From Neokomagataea anthophila (lineage in GTDB: Bacteria > Pseudomonadota > Alphaproteobacteria > Acetobacterales > Acetobacteraceae): a stretch of 64,000 bases of DNA. Location of the stretch: contig NZ_JAGRQH010000005.1 of NCBI RefSeq assembly GCF_018122595.1, positions 87,837-151,836 on the forward strand. The letters are read 5' to 3'. A program made the position numbers and the translations under genes. Positions 51,144 to 60,418 of this stretch are shown here, in pieces (the stretch's first letter is position 1; each line of letters begins with the position of its first letter). Below the pieces are notes generated by a model, which made no database searches, had not been told where the DNA came from, and saw nothing but the letters and a program-made list of their open reading frames with translations.

Positions 51144-51854
51144 ATGGGTCTCGAATACAATGACTACTATGACGGCGAAACTGTTTTGCGTGCTGCTATT
51201 GCGCGGCCTTCACGCGACAAGGCTCCGGCTGTCTTAATTGCCCACCAATGGGCGGGGCGTGGCGCTCTTGAACACAATATAGCTGAGCGTCTTGCCGAGC
51301 TCGGTTATGTTGGTATTGCGATTGACTTATTTGGTAAAGATATCTCTGGCTCTTCGGGAGGAGATAATACGCATCTTATAGAGCCGTGGCTAAAGAACCG
51401 TGTAGGTTTGGCGCGGCGGGTTTTAGCCGCTGTTGAATTTGCGCGCTCTTTATCTGGGGTGGATACCGATCAGCTTGCGGTTGTAGGGTATTGTTTTGGT
51501 GGAATGGCAGCATTGGATCTGGCCCGTTTGGGGGGAGGAAAGGTGCGGGGTATTGTCAGTCTGCATGGCTTGTTGGGCAGTGACCCTTCGCTGAGCGGCG
51601 ATGATATAACGACTAAAATCGCTGTATATCACGGATGGGATGACCCTTTAGCTATACCTGAGCAGGTCTTAGCTTTTACTCAAGAAATGACGTTTAGAAA
51701 GGCAGATTGGCAATTGCATGCTTATGGTCATGTTGGGCATGCTTTTACTAATCCACATGCGAATAAACCAGAGCGGGGTTTGCTTTATAATAGTTTGGCT
51801 GATCAAAGATCATGGCATGGTATTATTAGTTTTCTGAATGAAATTTTGGAATAA
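51144..51854 (+). CDS. Dienelactone hydrolase family protein
   Basis: A 236-residue alpha/beta-hydrolase. The triad is Cys in VVGYCFGGMAAL, Asp in HGWDDPLAIP and His in GHVGHAFTNP. The Cys nucleophile fits dienelactone hydrolases. No ring-cleavage genes are near, so a general esterase role is equally likely. A good terminator follows its stop. Confidence 0.9.
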   Translation: MGLEYNDYYDGETVLRAAIARPSRDKAPAVLIAHQWAGRGALEHNIAERLAELGYVGIAIDLFGKDISGSSGGDNTHLIEPWLKNRVGLARRVLAAVEFARSLSGVDTDQLAVVGYCFGGMAALDLARLGGGKVRGIVSLHGLLGSDPSLSGDDITTKIAVYHGWDDPLAIPEQVLAFTQEMTFRKADWQLHAYGHVGHAFTNPHANKPERGLLYNSLADQRSWHGIISFLNEILE

Positions 51855-51863
51855 TATTTTATC

Positions 51864-51889
51864 TCTCTCTACCAAGAGGGAATTTTTTT
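51864..51889 (+). terminator. Terminator after the dienelactone hydrolase gene
   Basis: A 7-bp stem (TCTCTCT with AGAGGGA, one G-U) and ACCA loop are followed by ATTTTTTT. Confidence 0.75.
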
Positions 51890-52041
51890 CGGTATAAGAT
51901 TGTTAGTTAACTCTATTTTAAAGATTTTTGGTGGTTATTTTTAACAAATCAACGTCTTTAAAAGGAGAGGTATAGTTTTTTGATGAATATCTTAAAGCGT
52001 AAGGCTTTTTTTAAATTAAGAAGAATTATTGGGTATAAAAA

Positions 52042-54198
52042 ATGACGTCTTCGTTGAATTTTTTGTCAGTCCGTGAGGCGGATTCTTCTGTATTTCGGTT
52101 AAAATTAATCGGCCGTATGGAGGCGTTTACAGTAGATGGTAAAAGTATTTTACCTATCGGTGGAAAAACGCGTGCACTGTTGGCTATTTTAGCGCTGGCT
52201 GAGCGTAAGCCTGTTTTGCGGTCGCAGTTAGCGGAGTTGTTGTGGAGCAAGAGGCCAGAAGATATGGCGCGTGCTTCACTGCGCCAGGAAATTCATCGTT
52301 TGCAGGAGGCATTAAGGCCGCTGGGGGTTAATGTCGTTGATGTTCAGCGTAGTTCTCTTACCTTAAAGCCTATTTTGACGTCTGTTGATGTGGAGCGCTT
52401 AAAGTCTGGTGGCTTAAATGCTGCGGGCGCTTTTATGGAAGCAGGAGAAAAACTTCTTCCTGATTTGGATGGCGTTGATCCAGCATTAGATGAATGGTTG
52501 GAAGTACAGCGTTTTAATTTACGCAAATATTCGATTGCTCAATATGAAGCCTCTTTGTTGGAAGTGCGGGACCTTGCGGGCATAGAAGATGCAGCATCAC
52601 GTTTGCTGGCTATTGATGAATTGAATCAGGCGGCTTGGTGTGCACGTATTGAGGCTGCCGTCAGGGCGCATGATCTAGCTCAGGCGCGCTCTTTTGTTAT
52701 TCAATTTAAGCGTCTTGTGTCGGAGGCGCCGACAGAAATATATTTGGAACAAGCTACGCAAGACCTTTTGGAGAGGGTCTTACGTTATGATCAAAATACA
52801 GCCTTGGGTCATTTTCCGAGTGAGATGGAGTTGGTAGCTCCTTTTTCTAAGGAAGTATGTCCTTTTAATGACAGGAAGCATGCTCAAGGCTTTGGAGTAA
52901 ATTTAGGCTTACTGCCAGATAGTGGGGATATTTCTTTTTCTGAGAGTGACCCGATGCTGGTTAGCCCTTTTCATATGAAAAGTGGAAAACCTGATATCGC
53001 ACGGCGTATTTCGGTGCATATTCAAAGTCCTACGATTTTGGAGCCGGAGCATTGGAAAAACTGCCCAAGTTCAGATGATCTTCATGAATGTCTGGAGATG
53101 TTTTTTCTCAGGGCTAAACTTTTTCAGGTTGTTCCTTTTCAAGGAAATGGTGAAGGAGAAGATTATATTGATTTATGCAAAAAATCTGGAATTGATTATG
53201 TAGTCCGCAGCATTTTACGTGTTGGATTTCAAGACAGTGTTCCAAGAATTATTGTTCGTTTGATGGACATTCGTTCGGGAGGTATTGTTGTCTGGGGAGG
53301 TTATGAGAGTGTAGCTGAATTAAATAGTCAAAATATAGATAAAATTTTGGGGGATATTTTTTCAGATATTCATTGGTCTATCGTTTTTTCTGATTTAATG
53401 CGTGTATCGAGCCGCAAGGATGAAGAGCTCTCAAGGTTTGGTAAATCCATGAGGGCGGTGGGGCTGTCTTTAAGGTTTAATACAGCGTCTTTTGATCGAG
53501 CTATAAAATTGATTGGCGCTCCTTCGGACGAAGCGCATACAGCATTAGCGACGACTATAACGGCGCTTGCGCGTTTGAATAGTGATTTTCAGTCTTCAGC
53601 TTCAGAAATTATCCAATGGGGTATTGAGGGGGCGCGTCAGGCAATGGCGTTGCAACCAGAGCGATCGGCTGTTGCTTTGTTGTGGGGCTTATTAACTATG
53701 GTGGAGGGCGATGCGTTGCTCTCATCCGTGTCTCATAAAACGTCGTTGTACTCTGTGATACAGGGGGCGGGTGTTCCATTATCTGCCAGAGAGCATTCTA
53801 TGTATGCGGCACTTGAAGCGCTTTTGGATCAGGATGCCGTTTTAGCGGCGAAGATGGTTCAGGAGATGTTGGGGACAATGAATGGATCTCCTTTGAGGGC
53901 GTTTTATGAAATGTTATTTTTAATGACATTGGTGGTTGGTTTGCCTGAGGGCAAGGCGCTTGAGCAGGCTAATCGTATGGTATGTCTTTACCCACGTCAC
54001 CCAATGAGTGCCGTGTCGTTGGTCGTTGCAGCGGTAAGAACTGGCTTGCAGGGAGAAGAGCGTGCAAGGATTTTTCAGCATGTGCGCTCGCTTGTGCCGG
54101 CATTAACGATTGAAGATGTGTTGAAGCGTTGTGCTTATCTCCCACAGCAGGGAGTGGCTATGATTCGGAGTGGCTTAATGCAGGCAGAATTTCAGTGA
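52042..54198 (+). CDS. SARP-like regulator with BTAD domain
   Basis: A 718-residue regulator. Residues 18-105 form an OmpR-type winged helix (VDGKSILPIGGKTRALLAILALAERKPV and LAELLWSKRPEDMARASLRQEIHRL), and residues 110-255 a BTAD helical domain (LDEWLEVQRFNLRKYSIAQYEASL). A middle stretch (PDIARRISVHIQSPT to IVVWGGYESVAEL) resembles the TolB-like domain found in adenylate-cyclase-type regulators, and the last 250 residues are helical, TPR-like. SARP/BTAD proteins are activators of secondary metabolism in Streptomyces; similar proteins occur in Alphaproteobacteria with unknown targets. It stands alone, with 187 bases upstream after a terminator. Confidence 0.8.
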   Translation: MTSSLNFLSVREADSSVFRLKLIGRMEAFTVDGKSILPIGGKTRALLAILALAERKPVLRSQLAELLWSKRPEDMARASLRQEIHRLQEALRPLGVNVVDVQRSSLTLKPILTSVDVERLKSGGLNAAGAFMEAGEKLLPDLDGVDPALDEWLEVQRFNLRKYSIAQYEASLLEVRDLAGIEDAASRLLAIDELNQAAWCARIEAAVRAHDLAQARSFVIQFKRLVSEAPTEIYLEQATQDLLERVLRYDQNTALGHFPSEMELVAPFSKEVCPFNDRKHAQGFGVNLGLLPDSGDISFSESDPMLVSPFHMKSGKPDIARRISVHIQSPTILEPEHWKNCPSSDDLHECLEMFFLRAKLFQVVPFQGNGEGEDYIDLCKKSGIDYVVRSILRVGFQDSVPRIIVRLMDIRSGGIVVWGGYESVAELNSQNIDKILGDIFSDIHWSIVFSDLMRVSSRKDEELSRFGKSMRAVGLSLRFNTASFDRAIKLIGAPSDEAHTALATTITALARLNSDFQSSASEIIQWGIEGARQAMALQPERSAVALLWGLLTMVEGDALLSSVSHKTSLYSVIQGAGVPLSAREHSMYAALEALLDQDAVLAAKMVQEMLGTMNGSPLRAFYEMLFLMTLVVGLPEGKALEQANRMVCLYPRHPMSAVSLVVAAVRTGLQGEERARIFQHVRSLVPALTIEDVLKRCAYLPQQGVAMIRSGLMQAEFQ

Positions 54199-54339
54199 AA
54201 TGACGCTTTAAGAGTTCTGATGCTTGGCCTAATCGTATTGGCACGATAAGAGAGCATATTCGCATTGCTTTTGGCAGGGCTCGCCACCTTGTCTTTTTGC
54301 CTATGAGTGGCCTTGGCGTGGCCTGCAGGACTTTTGATA

Positions 54340-54900
54340 ATGTCTCGCAATAATATGATTGCTCGGTGCGCAGTGTCATCCGCTGACGTTTGTGTGAAAA
54401 TGGTCGGACGGGCTCGTGGTGAGGTCGCTTCGCCTTGGAAGTTTGCAGGCTTGTTTGCTTTTGGTGTGCTGGCAGCATGCGGGAGCAGCCGTGATCCCGG
54501 AAGTTTGGCAACGCCGCATAATCACCTGCTGGGTGTTGATCGTGGCGCTGAAGGTGGCGCAGATGATCTGAAGGGCGGTGTAAATGCTTATTTGTGGCGT
54601 GGTGCCATTGATACGCTGTCTTTCATGCCATTATCTTCAGCTGATGCTGTTGGTGGGGTGATTTTGACGGACTGGTATCAGCCACCTGCAAGTCATGGAG
54701 AACGCTTTAAAATTGCGGCCTATGTGCTGGATCGACGTTTGCGCTCGGATGCTTTGCGTGTGGCTGTTTTCCGTCAAATTTTTCAAGATGGTGCATGGCA
54801 GGATACACCAGTATCTGCGACCACAACGTCTGACATTACAACACGTATTTTGACACGTGCCCGTCAGTTGCGTGCAGAGAATGGTGAACGGGACAACTGA
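54340..54900 (+). CDS. DUF3576 domain-containing lipoprotein
   Basis: A 186-residue DUF3576 lipoprotein. The signal anchor ([16 protein letters not shown]) ends in lipobox LAAC. The mature part shows the family's [45 protein letters not shown] and FQDGAW. I placed the start at ATG 54340, with AGGA 9 bases upstream, which gives a long n-region of about 38 residues; ATG 54400 gives a more typical signal but lacks a ribosome site. It lies 7 bases before leuS, a common order (DUF3576-leuS-lptE-holA) in this class. Confidence 0.85.
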   Translation: MSRNNMIARCAVSSADVCVKMVGRARGEVASPWKFAGLFAFGVLAACGSSRDPGSLATPHNHLLGVDRGAEGGADDLKGGVNAYLWRGAIDTLSFMPLSSADAVGGVILTDWYQPPASHGERFKIAAYVLDRRLRSDALRVAVFRQIFQDGAWQDTPVSATTTSDITTRILTRARQLRAENGERDN

Positions 54901-54907
54901 AACGAAC

Positions 54908-57517
54908 ATGAACGACGTACCAAACGCTTTTGACTTTCACGCGCGTGAACCTTTCTGGCAGGCAGAGTGGGACAAGCGCCAAGCATTTTCTGTGCCGGAT
55001 GTTCCTGAAGATGGACGCCCGAAATATTATGTGCTGGAGATGTTTCCATATCCATCGGGGCAATTGCACGTAGGGCATGTGCGCAATTACACCCTTGGGG
55101 ATGTGGTCGCGCGTTATAAGCGGGCTCAGGGCTTTTCTGTGTTGCACCCGATGGGGTGGGATGCGTTCGGGCTTCCCGCAGAGAATGCAGCGCGTGAGCG
55201 CGGTGTGCACCCTGGTCAGTGGACCATGGATAACATCGCGGCGATGCGGGAAACGCTTCAGCGTTTGGGGTTCTCGTTGGATTGGGATCGTGAAGTCGCG
55301 ACATGTCAGCCAGAATATTATGGACAGCAGCAAAAGCTGTTTTTGGACATGCTGGCTGATGGCTTGGTTGAGCGCCGTGATTCACAGGTTAACTGGGACC
55401 CTGTTGACGAAACCGTTTTGGCGAATGAGCAGGTCGTTGATGGACGGGGTTGGCGCTCTGGTGCGCTGATTACGAAGAAAACGCTGTCTCAGTGGTTCCT
55501 GAAAATTACAGATTTTGCGCAGCCTTTGCTTGATTCCTTGGGGGATCTTGATCGTTGGCCTGAGCGTGTGCGTGTCATGCAAGAGCGCTGGATTGGCCGC
55601 TCGGAAGGTGCGCGCGTCCGCTTTGCACTGCATAACCGTCCAGAAAATTATGGGCCGGAGTTTGATGGCGTTGATGTGTTCACCACACGTCCAGATACGC
55701 TGTTCGGTTTGAGTTTTATTGGTCTGTCTCCAGATCATCCGTTGGCGGCTAAAATTGCAGAGACGAACCCGCAAGCTAAGGCATTTATTGAAGAGTGCCA
55801 GCGTGCAGGCACGTCTGAAGAAGTGATCGAAGCGGCTGAAAAAGTTGGCTTTGACACCGGACTGGAAGTTGTTAATCCGCTAAACCCGTCACAGAAAGCG
55901 CCTGTTTGGATCGCGAATTTTGTGTTGATGGGTTATGGGACTGGTGCTGTTTTTGCATGCCCATGTGGTGATCAACGCGATCTTGACTTTGCGCGTAAGT
56001 ATGATCTGCCGGTACCGCAAGTATTATTGCCTGCTGGTGAGGACGCTGCAAGCTTTACGGTTGGTACTAAGGCTGTTTCTGGTGACGCATCTCTCTATAA
56101 TTCAGACTTTTTGAATGGTTTGAGTGTTGAAGAGGCGAAGCGCGTTGCATTGGAGCGCTTAGAAGCTCAGGGTATTGGGCGGAAAGTTGTTAATTGGCGC
56201 TTGCGTGACTGGGGTATTTCCCGTCAGCGTTATTGGGGTTGCCCGATCCCGGTCATCCATTGCTCTGAGTGCGGTACGGTTCCGGTTCCTGATGATCAAT
56301 TACCGGTTGTGTTGCCTGAAGATGTGACGTTTGATCGGCCCGGGAATCCTCTGGATCATCACCCGACGTGGAAACATGTAAACTGCCCGCATTGCGGTAA
56401 AGAAGCGACGCGTGAGACGGATACGTTTGACACGTTTGTTGATAGCTCGTGGTATTTTGCGCGCTTTACCAGTCCTCATGCTTCGACGCCGACTTTACCA
56501 GAAGCTGCAAATGCGTGGTTGCCGGTTGACCAATATATTGGCGGCATTGAGCACGCGATTTTGCATCTTTTGTACGCACGCTTCTTTACCCGAGCCATGG
56601 AAAAGACTGGTCATGTTGGTGTGAGTGAGCCGTTTGCAGGTTTGTTTACACAAGGCATGGTGACGCATGAGAGCTACCGTGACGATTCTGGATGGTTGTA
56701 TCCAGAAGAAGTGGAGCGGCGCGGCGAACAAATTGTCCGTAAGGATACGGGTACGGCTGTGAATGTTGGGCGTTCTGAAAAGATGTCCAAGTCAAAGCGT
56801 AATACCGTTTCACCGCTGGAAATTATTGAACGTTATGGTGCGGATACCGCGCGTTGGTTTGTGCTTTCTGATAGCCCGCCAGAGCGTGATATGGAGTGGA
56901 CGGCTTCGGGTGTTGCTGCTGCTGCCCGTTTTGGTCAGCGTCTCTATCGTTTAATTTCCAGCGTTGCTGAACAAGATGCACGTGACTCTGCTTTCCCTGA
57001 CGGGGCTTTGTGTTCAGTGGCGGATGATCTCCGCCGCGCTACGCATCGTGCTGTGCAAGCGGTTACGGAAGCATTGGATGCTTTCACGCCGAATGTGGCT
57101 GTGGCACGGTTGCACGAGTTGACGTCGGCACTGGCTGATGCCTTGAATAAGAAAGGTGATGGTCTGCCGGCTGCACGGCGAGAAGCTGCTGTTGCACTGT
57201 GTCTTCTGGTGGCGCCAATGATGCCGCACTTGTCAGAAGATATGATGGCTACTCTTGAGCCAGGTGAAGCATTGGTTGTTGAGCGGGCATGGCCTGTGGC
57301 TGATCCTGCTCTTTTGACGGCGCGTCAGGTGACGATTGCTGTCCAAGTTCTCGGCAAGCTGCGCGGTACGATTGATGTGCCACCGGATGCCCCGCGTGAT
57401 GTTGTGTTGGCGGCGGCTAAGGCAGAAATCAATGTTGCACGTGCTCTGGAAGGGAAGCGTCTTGTGAAGGAAATTCACGTGCCGAACCGTATCGTTAACT
57501 TCGTGATTGCAGGCTGA
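54908..57517 (+). CDS. leuS: Leucine--tRNA ligase
   Basis: Class I synthetase charging tRNA-Leu, 869 residues. HIGH motif is [23 protein letters not shown] and KMSKS motif is [14 protein letters not shown]. The editing CP1 domain shows the [13 protein letters not shown] threonine-rich motif. The start ATG 54908 begins [17 protein letters not shown], the family N-terminus. The gene is followed by lptE after only 2 bases, and all of DUF3576, leuS, lptE and holA may form one transcript. Confidence 0.97.
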   Translation: MNDVPNAFDFHAREPFWQAEWDKRQAFSVPDVPEDGRPKYYVLEMFPYPSGQLHVGHVRNYTLGDVVARYKRAQGFSVLHPMGWDAFGLPAENAARERGVHPGQWTMDNIAAMRETLQRLGFSLDWDREVATCQPEYYGQQQKLFLDMLADGLVERRDSQVNWDPVDETVLANEQVVDGRGWRSGALITKKTLSQWFLKITDFAQPLLDSLGDLDRWPERVRVMQERWIGRSEGARVRFALHNRPENYGPEFDGVDVFTTRPDTLFGLSFIGLSPDHPLAAKIAETNPQAKAFIEECQRAGTSEEVIEAAEKVGFDTGLEVVNPLNPSQKAPVWIANFVLMGYGTGAVFACPCGDQRDLDFARKYDLPVPQVLLPAGEDAASFTVGTKAVSGDASLYNSDFLNGLSVEEAKRVALERLEAQGIGRKVVNWRLRDWGISRQRYWGCPIPVIHCSECGTVPVPDDQLPVVLPEDVTFDRPGNPLDHHPTWKHVNCPHCGKEATRETDTFDTFVDSSWYFARFTSPHASTPTLPEAANAWLPVDQYIGGIEHAILHLLYARFFTRAMEKTGHVGVSEPFAGLFTQGMVTHESYRDDSGWLYPEEVERRGEQIVRKDTGTAVNVGRSEKMSKSKRNTVSPLEIIERYGADTARWFVLSDSPPERDMEWTASGVAAAARFGQRLYRLISSVAEQDARDSAFPDGALCSVADDLRRATHRAVQAVTEALDAFTPNVAVARLHELTSALADALNKKGDGLPAARREAAVALCLLVAPMMPHLSEDMMATLEPGEALVVERAWPVADPALLTARQVTIAVQVLGKLRGTIDVPPDAPRDVVLAAAKAEINVARALEGKRLVKEIHVPNRIVNFVIAG

Positions 57518-57519
57518 TC

Positions 57520-58191
57520 ATGGGCATTTTCAGCCGGCTCTGTGTTGGTGTAGCGCTGACGGGTGCGCTCGCTGGATGTGGCTTTACCCCTCTTTACGGA
57601 GGGGGGGCGCAGGGGCAGAGCGTCGCACCGGAATTGGCACAAGTTTATGTGGCTAATATTGGTGGGCGTTATGGGCAGCTTTTGCGTTTGGCGTTGCAAA
57701 AGGATCTGACAGGTTCTGGTGCAGAGGCGCCACAGTTGTACACGCTGCAAGTAGCATCAGGGTTGGCTGAAGAAGCAGTTGATATTCACCAAGATAATAC
57801 GTCTGGGCGTATTCGTGGGAATGCAACTGCGCATTGGCGTTTGTTTTCAGTAAAGCCTGTGCCGGAACTGCTTGCGGAAGGCAATGTTCGGACAATGGAT
57901 GGCTATAACACGTTGTATGAGCAGTATTTTGCTCAGACGTTGAATGAAGAGACTTTTCAGGGGCGCGTAGCGGATACTTTAGCGCAGTCTGTGAAGCAAC
58001 AGTTAGCTGTGTGGTTCCGTACTCATCATGCACCTGGCGCGGGGCAGGCAGATGATCTGCCGCGTTATGTTGATACAGACGCTATGCCTGAGGATAATGG
58101 TGCACCAACACAAAGTGCTGGTGCAGATGGTTTCCCTGCTTCAGCTACGGGGCGCTTGTCCCATAGTACATCGACTTCGACCACACAGTGA
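57520..58191 (+). CDS. lptE: LPS-assembly lipoprotein LptE
   Basis: Outer-membrane lipoprotein of 223 residues that works with LptD in inserting lipopolysaccharide. The signal peptide has the lipobox LAGC (Cys20). Next is the hallmark GFTPLYGGGA. The rest is a weakly conserved alpha/beta domain (LRLALQKDLTGSGAEAPQLYTLQV) and a Ser/Thr-rich tail. Position between leuS and holA supports the call, since sequence conservation in LptE is low. Its stop overlaps the holA GTG start. Confidence 0.9.
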   Translation: MGIFSRLCVGVALTGALAGCGFTPLYGGGAQGQSVAPELAQVYVANIGGRYGQLLRLALQKDLTGSGAEAPQLYTLQVASGLAEEAVDIHQDNTSGRIRGNATAHWRLFSVKPVPELLAEGNVRTMDGYNTLYEQYFAQTLNEETFQGRVADTLAQSVKQQLAVWFRTHHAPGAGQADDLPRYVDTDAMPEDNGAPTQSAGADGFPASATGRLSHSTSTSTTQ

Positions 58192-59210
58192 AGATTGAGG
58201 CGCGTCAGATTGGGCGTGCGCTGAGCGATGCAGGGCAGTGGCGTGTTATCCTCCTATATGGAGAAGATACTGGCCTTATTCGTGAACGTGCTGCGCAGGC
58301 TGTTAAGCACGTAGCGGATACTGTGGATGATCCGTTTCGGGTTGCGCAACTTGACCGTGAAACACATGATCGGCTCGAAGAAGAGACAACGGCCTTGTCT
58401 CTTATTGGAGGACGTCGTGTCGTGTGGGTGCGAGAGGGAAGTGATGCGCTGGTTGCAGCGTTAACGCGGTTGCTAGCTCTCTCTACAGATACGTTGGTCG
58501 TGCTTGAAGCGCCGGGATTGGCATCTCGCTCTAAGTTGCGCGCTCTTGCTGAAAAACACCCACAGGTTGCGTCGATTGCTTGTTATCCAGAAGAAGGACG
58601 AGCATTGGCGCAGACGGTGACGGATGCTTTGAGCAATGAGAATATCACAATTGACCGTGATGCTATGGCGTGGCTGCATGGACGGCTTTCAGCCGATCGT
58701 GCTGGGGTGCGTGGCGAAATCGAAAAGCTTATTTTATTAGCAGGCCCGAATGGGCGTTTAGATATTGAGACCGTACAAGAATGTGTGGGGGATGCGGGCG
58801 GCACGTCATTAGATGATGCCGCATATGCAGCGATGGCGGGTGACGCGGTGGCTGTAGATCAAGCATTGGAACGTGCATTTGCAGATGGTGCGGCGCCAGT
58901 GGCGGTTGCGCGAGTGGTCTTAGGGGTCATCAATCGCTTGTGGCGCGTAGCGTTGGCTGTTGAAGATGGTCAAATGCGTACGGAGGCGATTAAATCTTTG
59001 CGGCCGCCTGTCTTTTTTAAGCGTATGCCATCTTTCACTAAGGCTGTAGAGCGCTGGCCGGCTGGGGCGTTGGCTCTTGCTGCGGAGCGTACTCAGGCGT
59101 TGGAGTTGGCTTGTAAAAAAAGCGGAATGCCTGACGAATTATTGTGCCGACGGCATTTAGCATCATTATGTTTGGGTGGGCGCGTGTGGTTGCGTGGCGC
59201 AATGCGTTAA
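58188..59210 (+). CDS. holA: DNA polymerase III subunit delta
   Basis: Clamp-loader delta subunit of 340 residues, with an AAA+-like fold without ATPase activity. It shows the family pattern VILLYGEDTGLIRERAAQAVKHV, then LIGGRRVVWVREGSD, LVVLEAPGLASRSKLRALAEKHP, and a helical C-domain (LARVVLGVINRLWRV-like). It opens the beta clamp. The start is GTG at 58188, overlapping the lptE stop (GTGA). Confidence 0.93.
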   Translation: MKIEARQIGRALSDAGQWRVILLYGEDTGLIRERAAQAVKHVADTVDDPFRVAQLDRETHDRLEEETTALSLIGGRRVVWVREGSDALVAALTRLLALSTDTLVVLEAPGLASRSKLRALAEKHPQVASIACYPEEGRALAQTVTDALSNENITIDRDAMAWLHGRLSADRAGVRGEIEKLILLAGPNGRLDIETVQECVGDAGGTSLDDAAYAAMAGDAVAVDQALERAFADGAAPVAVARVVLGVINRLWRVALAVEDGQMRTEAIKSLRPPVFFKRMPSFTKAVERWPAGALALAAERTQALELACKKSGMPDELLCRRHLASLCLGGRVWLRGAMR

Positions 59211-59278
59211 AGCTGGTTCTTTATTCGTTCTCGCGTTAGTGTTGAAAGGGTTGATACTTTCAAAATATATGGCGCAGC

Positions 59279-60418
59279 ATGAAGTTTATTCACACGGCAG
59301 ACTGGCAGCTTGGTAAGCCTTTTGGGCGTTTCGATGATGAGCGCCGTGCCGCACTGACACAAGCGCGTTTTGATGTGATTGATCGTATCGGCGAGCATGC
59401 GAAAAGCCATGATGTGCGCCATATATTGGTGGCGGGTGATGTATTCGATACGGAAGGGCCGCATGAGCGGACGATCGCTCAGGCTGTAACACGCATGGAG
59501 CGTTACCCGTGCTGTTGGTGGTTGTTGCCGGGCAATCATGACTTTGCGCGTAATCATGGGTTGTGGGAGCGTGTACGAGCACGGTTGGGGCAAGGGCAAG
59601 TCGGGGAGGTGAAACTTCTTACGGAAGCTGTGCCGCATGAAATTGAAGATGGCGTGTGGTTGCTGCCGGCCCCGCTGTTAGGGCGGCATACGCATGATGA
59701 TCCCACGGCATGTTTTGATGCGATGCATACGCCGCATGCGCGATTAAGGATTGGTTTAGCGCATGGTGGAATTACTCAGTTTACGCAGGGTAATGAGAGT
59801 AGCTCAGAAAATTTGATTGCACCGAATAGAGCTCAACTGAGCGCGCTGGATTATTTGGCATTGGGTGACTGGCATGGTCGTTTAAAAATTGATGCGCGTA
59901 CATGGTACTCAGGAACGCCCGAGGTGGATCGTTTCCATCCGGCGGAGGGACGAGATAAGCCCGGAGAAGTACTGTTAGTAACGTTGTCACCTGGGTGTGA
60001 GCCTGTTGTCGATGTGCTGAGTACAGGGCGGTATCGCTGGGTAGAGCAATCATGGGTTGTGGATGGGCTTGCCTCTTATGAAGCACAATTAGAACGTTTT
60101 TTAGCGGGGACAGATGTGCCTGAAACGTTATTGCGCTTAAAATTGGCGGGGATGATGGATCTGTCCCAGCGTGTGGCTATTCTTTCTTCGTTAGAGGGAG
60201 ATATTGCGCATCGCTTGATGTTTTTGGATGCGCAGACGGATGATGTTTTAGGTCGTCCGGGGGAGGATGATCTTGCGCTATTGGATGGGGAAGGAATGCT
60301 CGCCCTAGCCGCTCAAAAATTGAAAGAGCGTATTGAGCGTGGCGGAGAAGAAGGGCGTTTGGCCCGTAAAGCTCTTGAGCGTCTTTTTGTTGAATATAAA
60401 CAAGTTGAAAATTTATGA
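59279..60418 (+). CDS. SbcD/YhaO-like DNA repair exonuclease
   Basis: A 379-residue metallophosphoesterase with the Mre11-type motifs: KFIHTADWQLGKPF (D-x-H/Q), HILVAGDVFD (GD), LLPGNHDFARNH (GNHD), GLAHGG and YLALGDWHGR. It resembles YhaO and SbcD; the tail is helical. It probably processes DNA ends or hairpins together with the ATPase encoded next, with which it overlaps by four bases (ATGA). A general repair role is more likely than defence, since no toxin or retron-like genes are adjacent. Confidence 0.88.
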   Translation: MKFIHTADWQLGKPFGRFDDERRAALTQARFDVIDRIGEHAKSHDVRHILVAGDVFDTEGPHERTIAQAVTRMERYPCCWWLLPGNHDFARNHGLWERVRARLGQGQVGEVKLLTEAVPHEIEDGVWLLPAPLLGRHTHDDPTACFDAMHTPHARLRIGLAHGGITQFTQGNESSSENLIAPNRAQLSALDYLALGDWHGRLKIDARTWYSGTPEVDRFHPAEGRDKPGEVLLVTLSPGCEPVVDVLSTGRYRWVEQSWVVDGLASYEAQLERFLAGTDVPETLLRLKLAGMMDLSQRVAILSSLEGDIAHRLMFLDAQTDDVLGRPGEDDLALLDGEGMLALAAQKLKERIERGGEEGRLARKALERLFVEYKQVENL

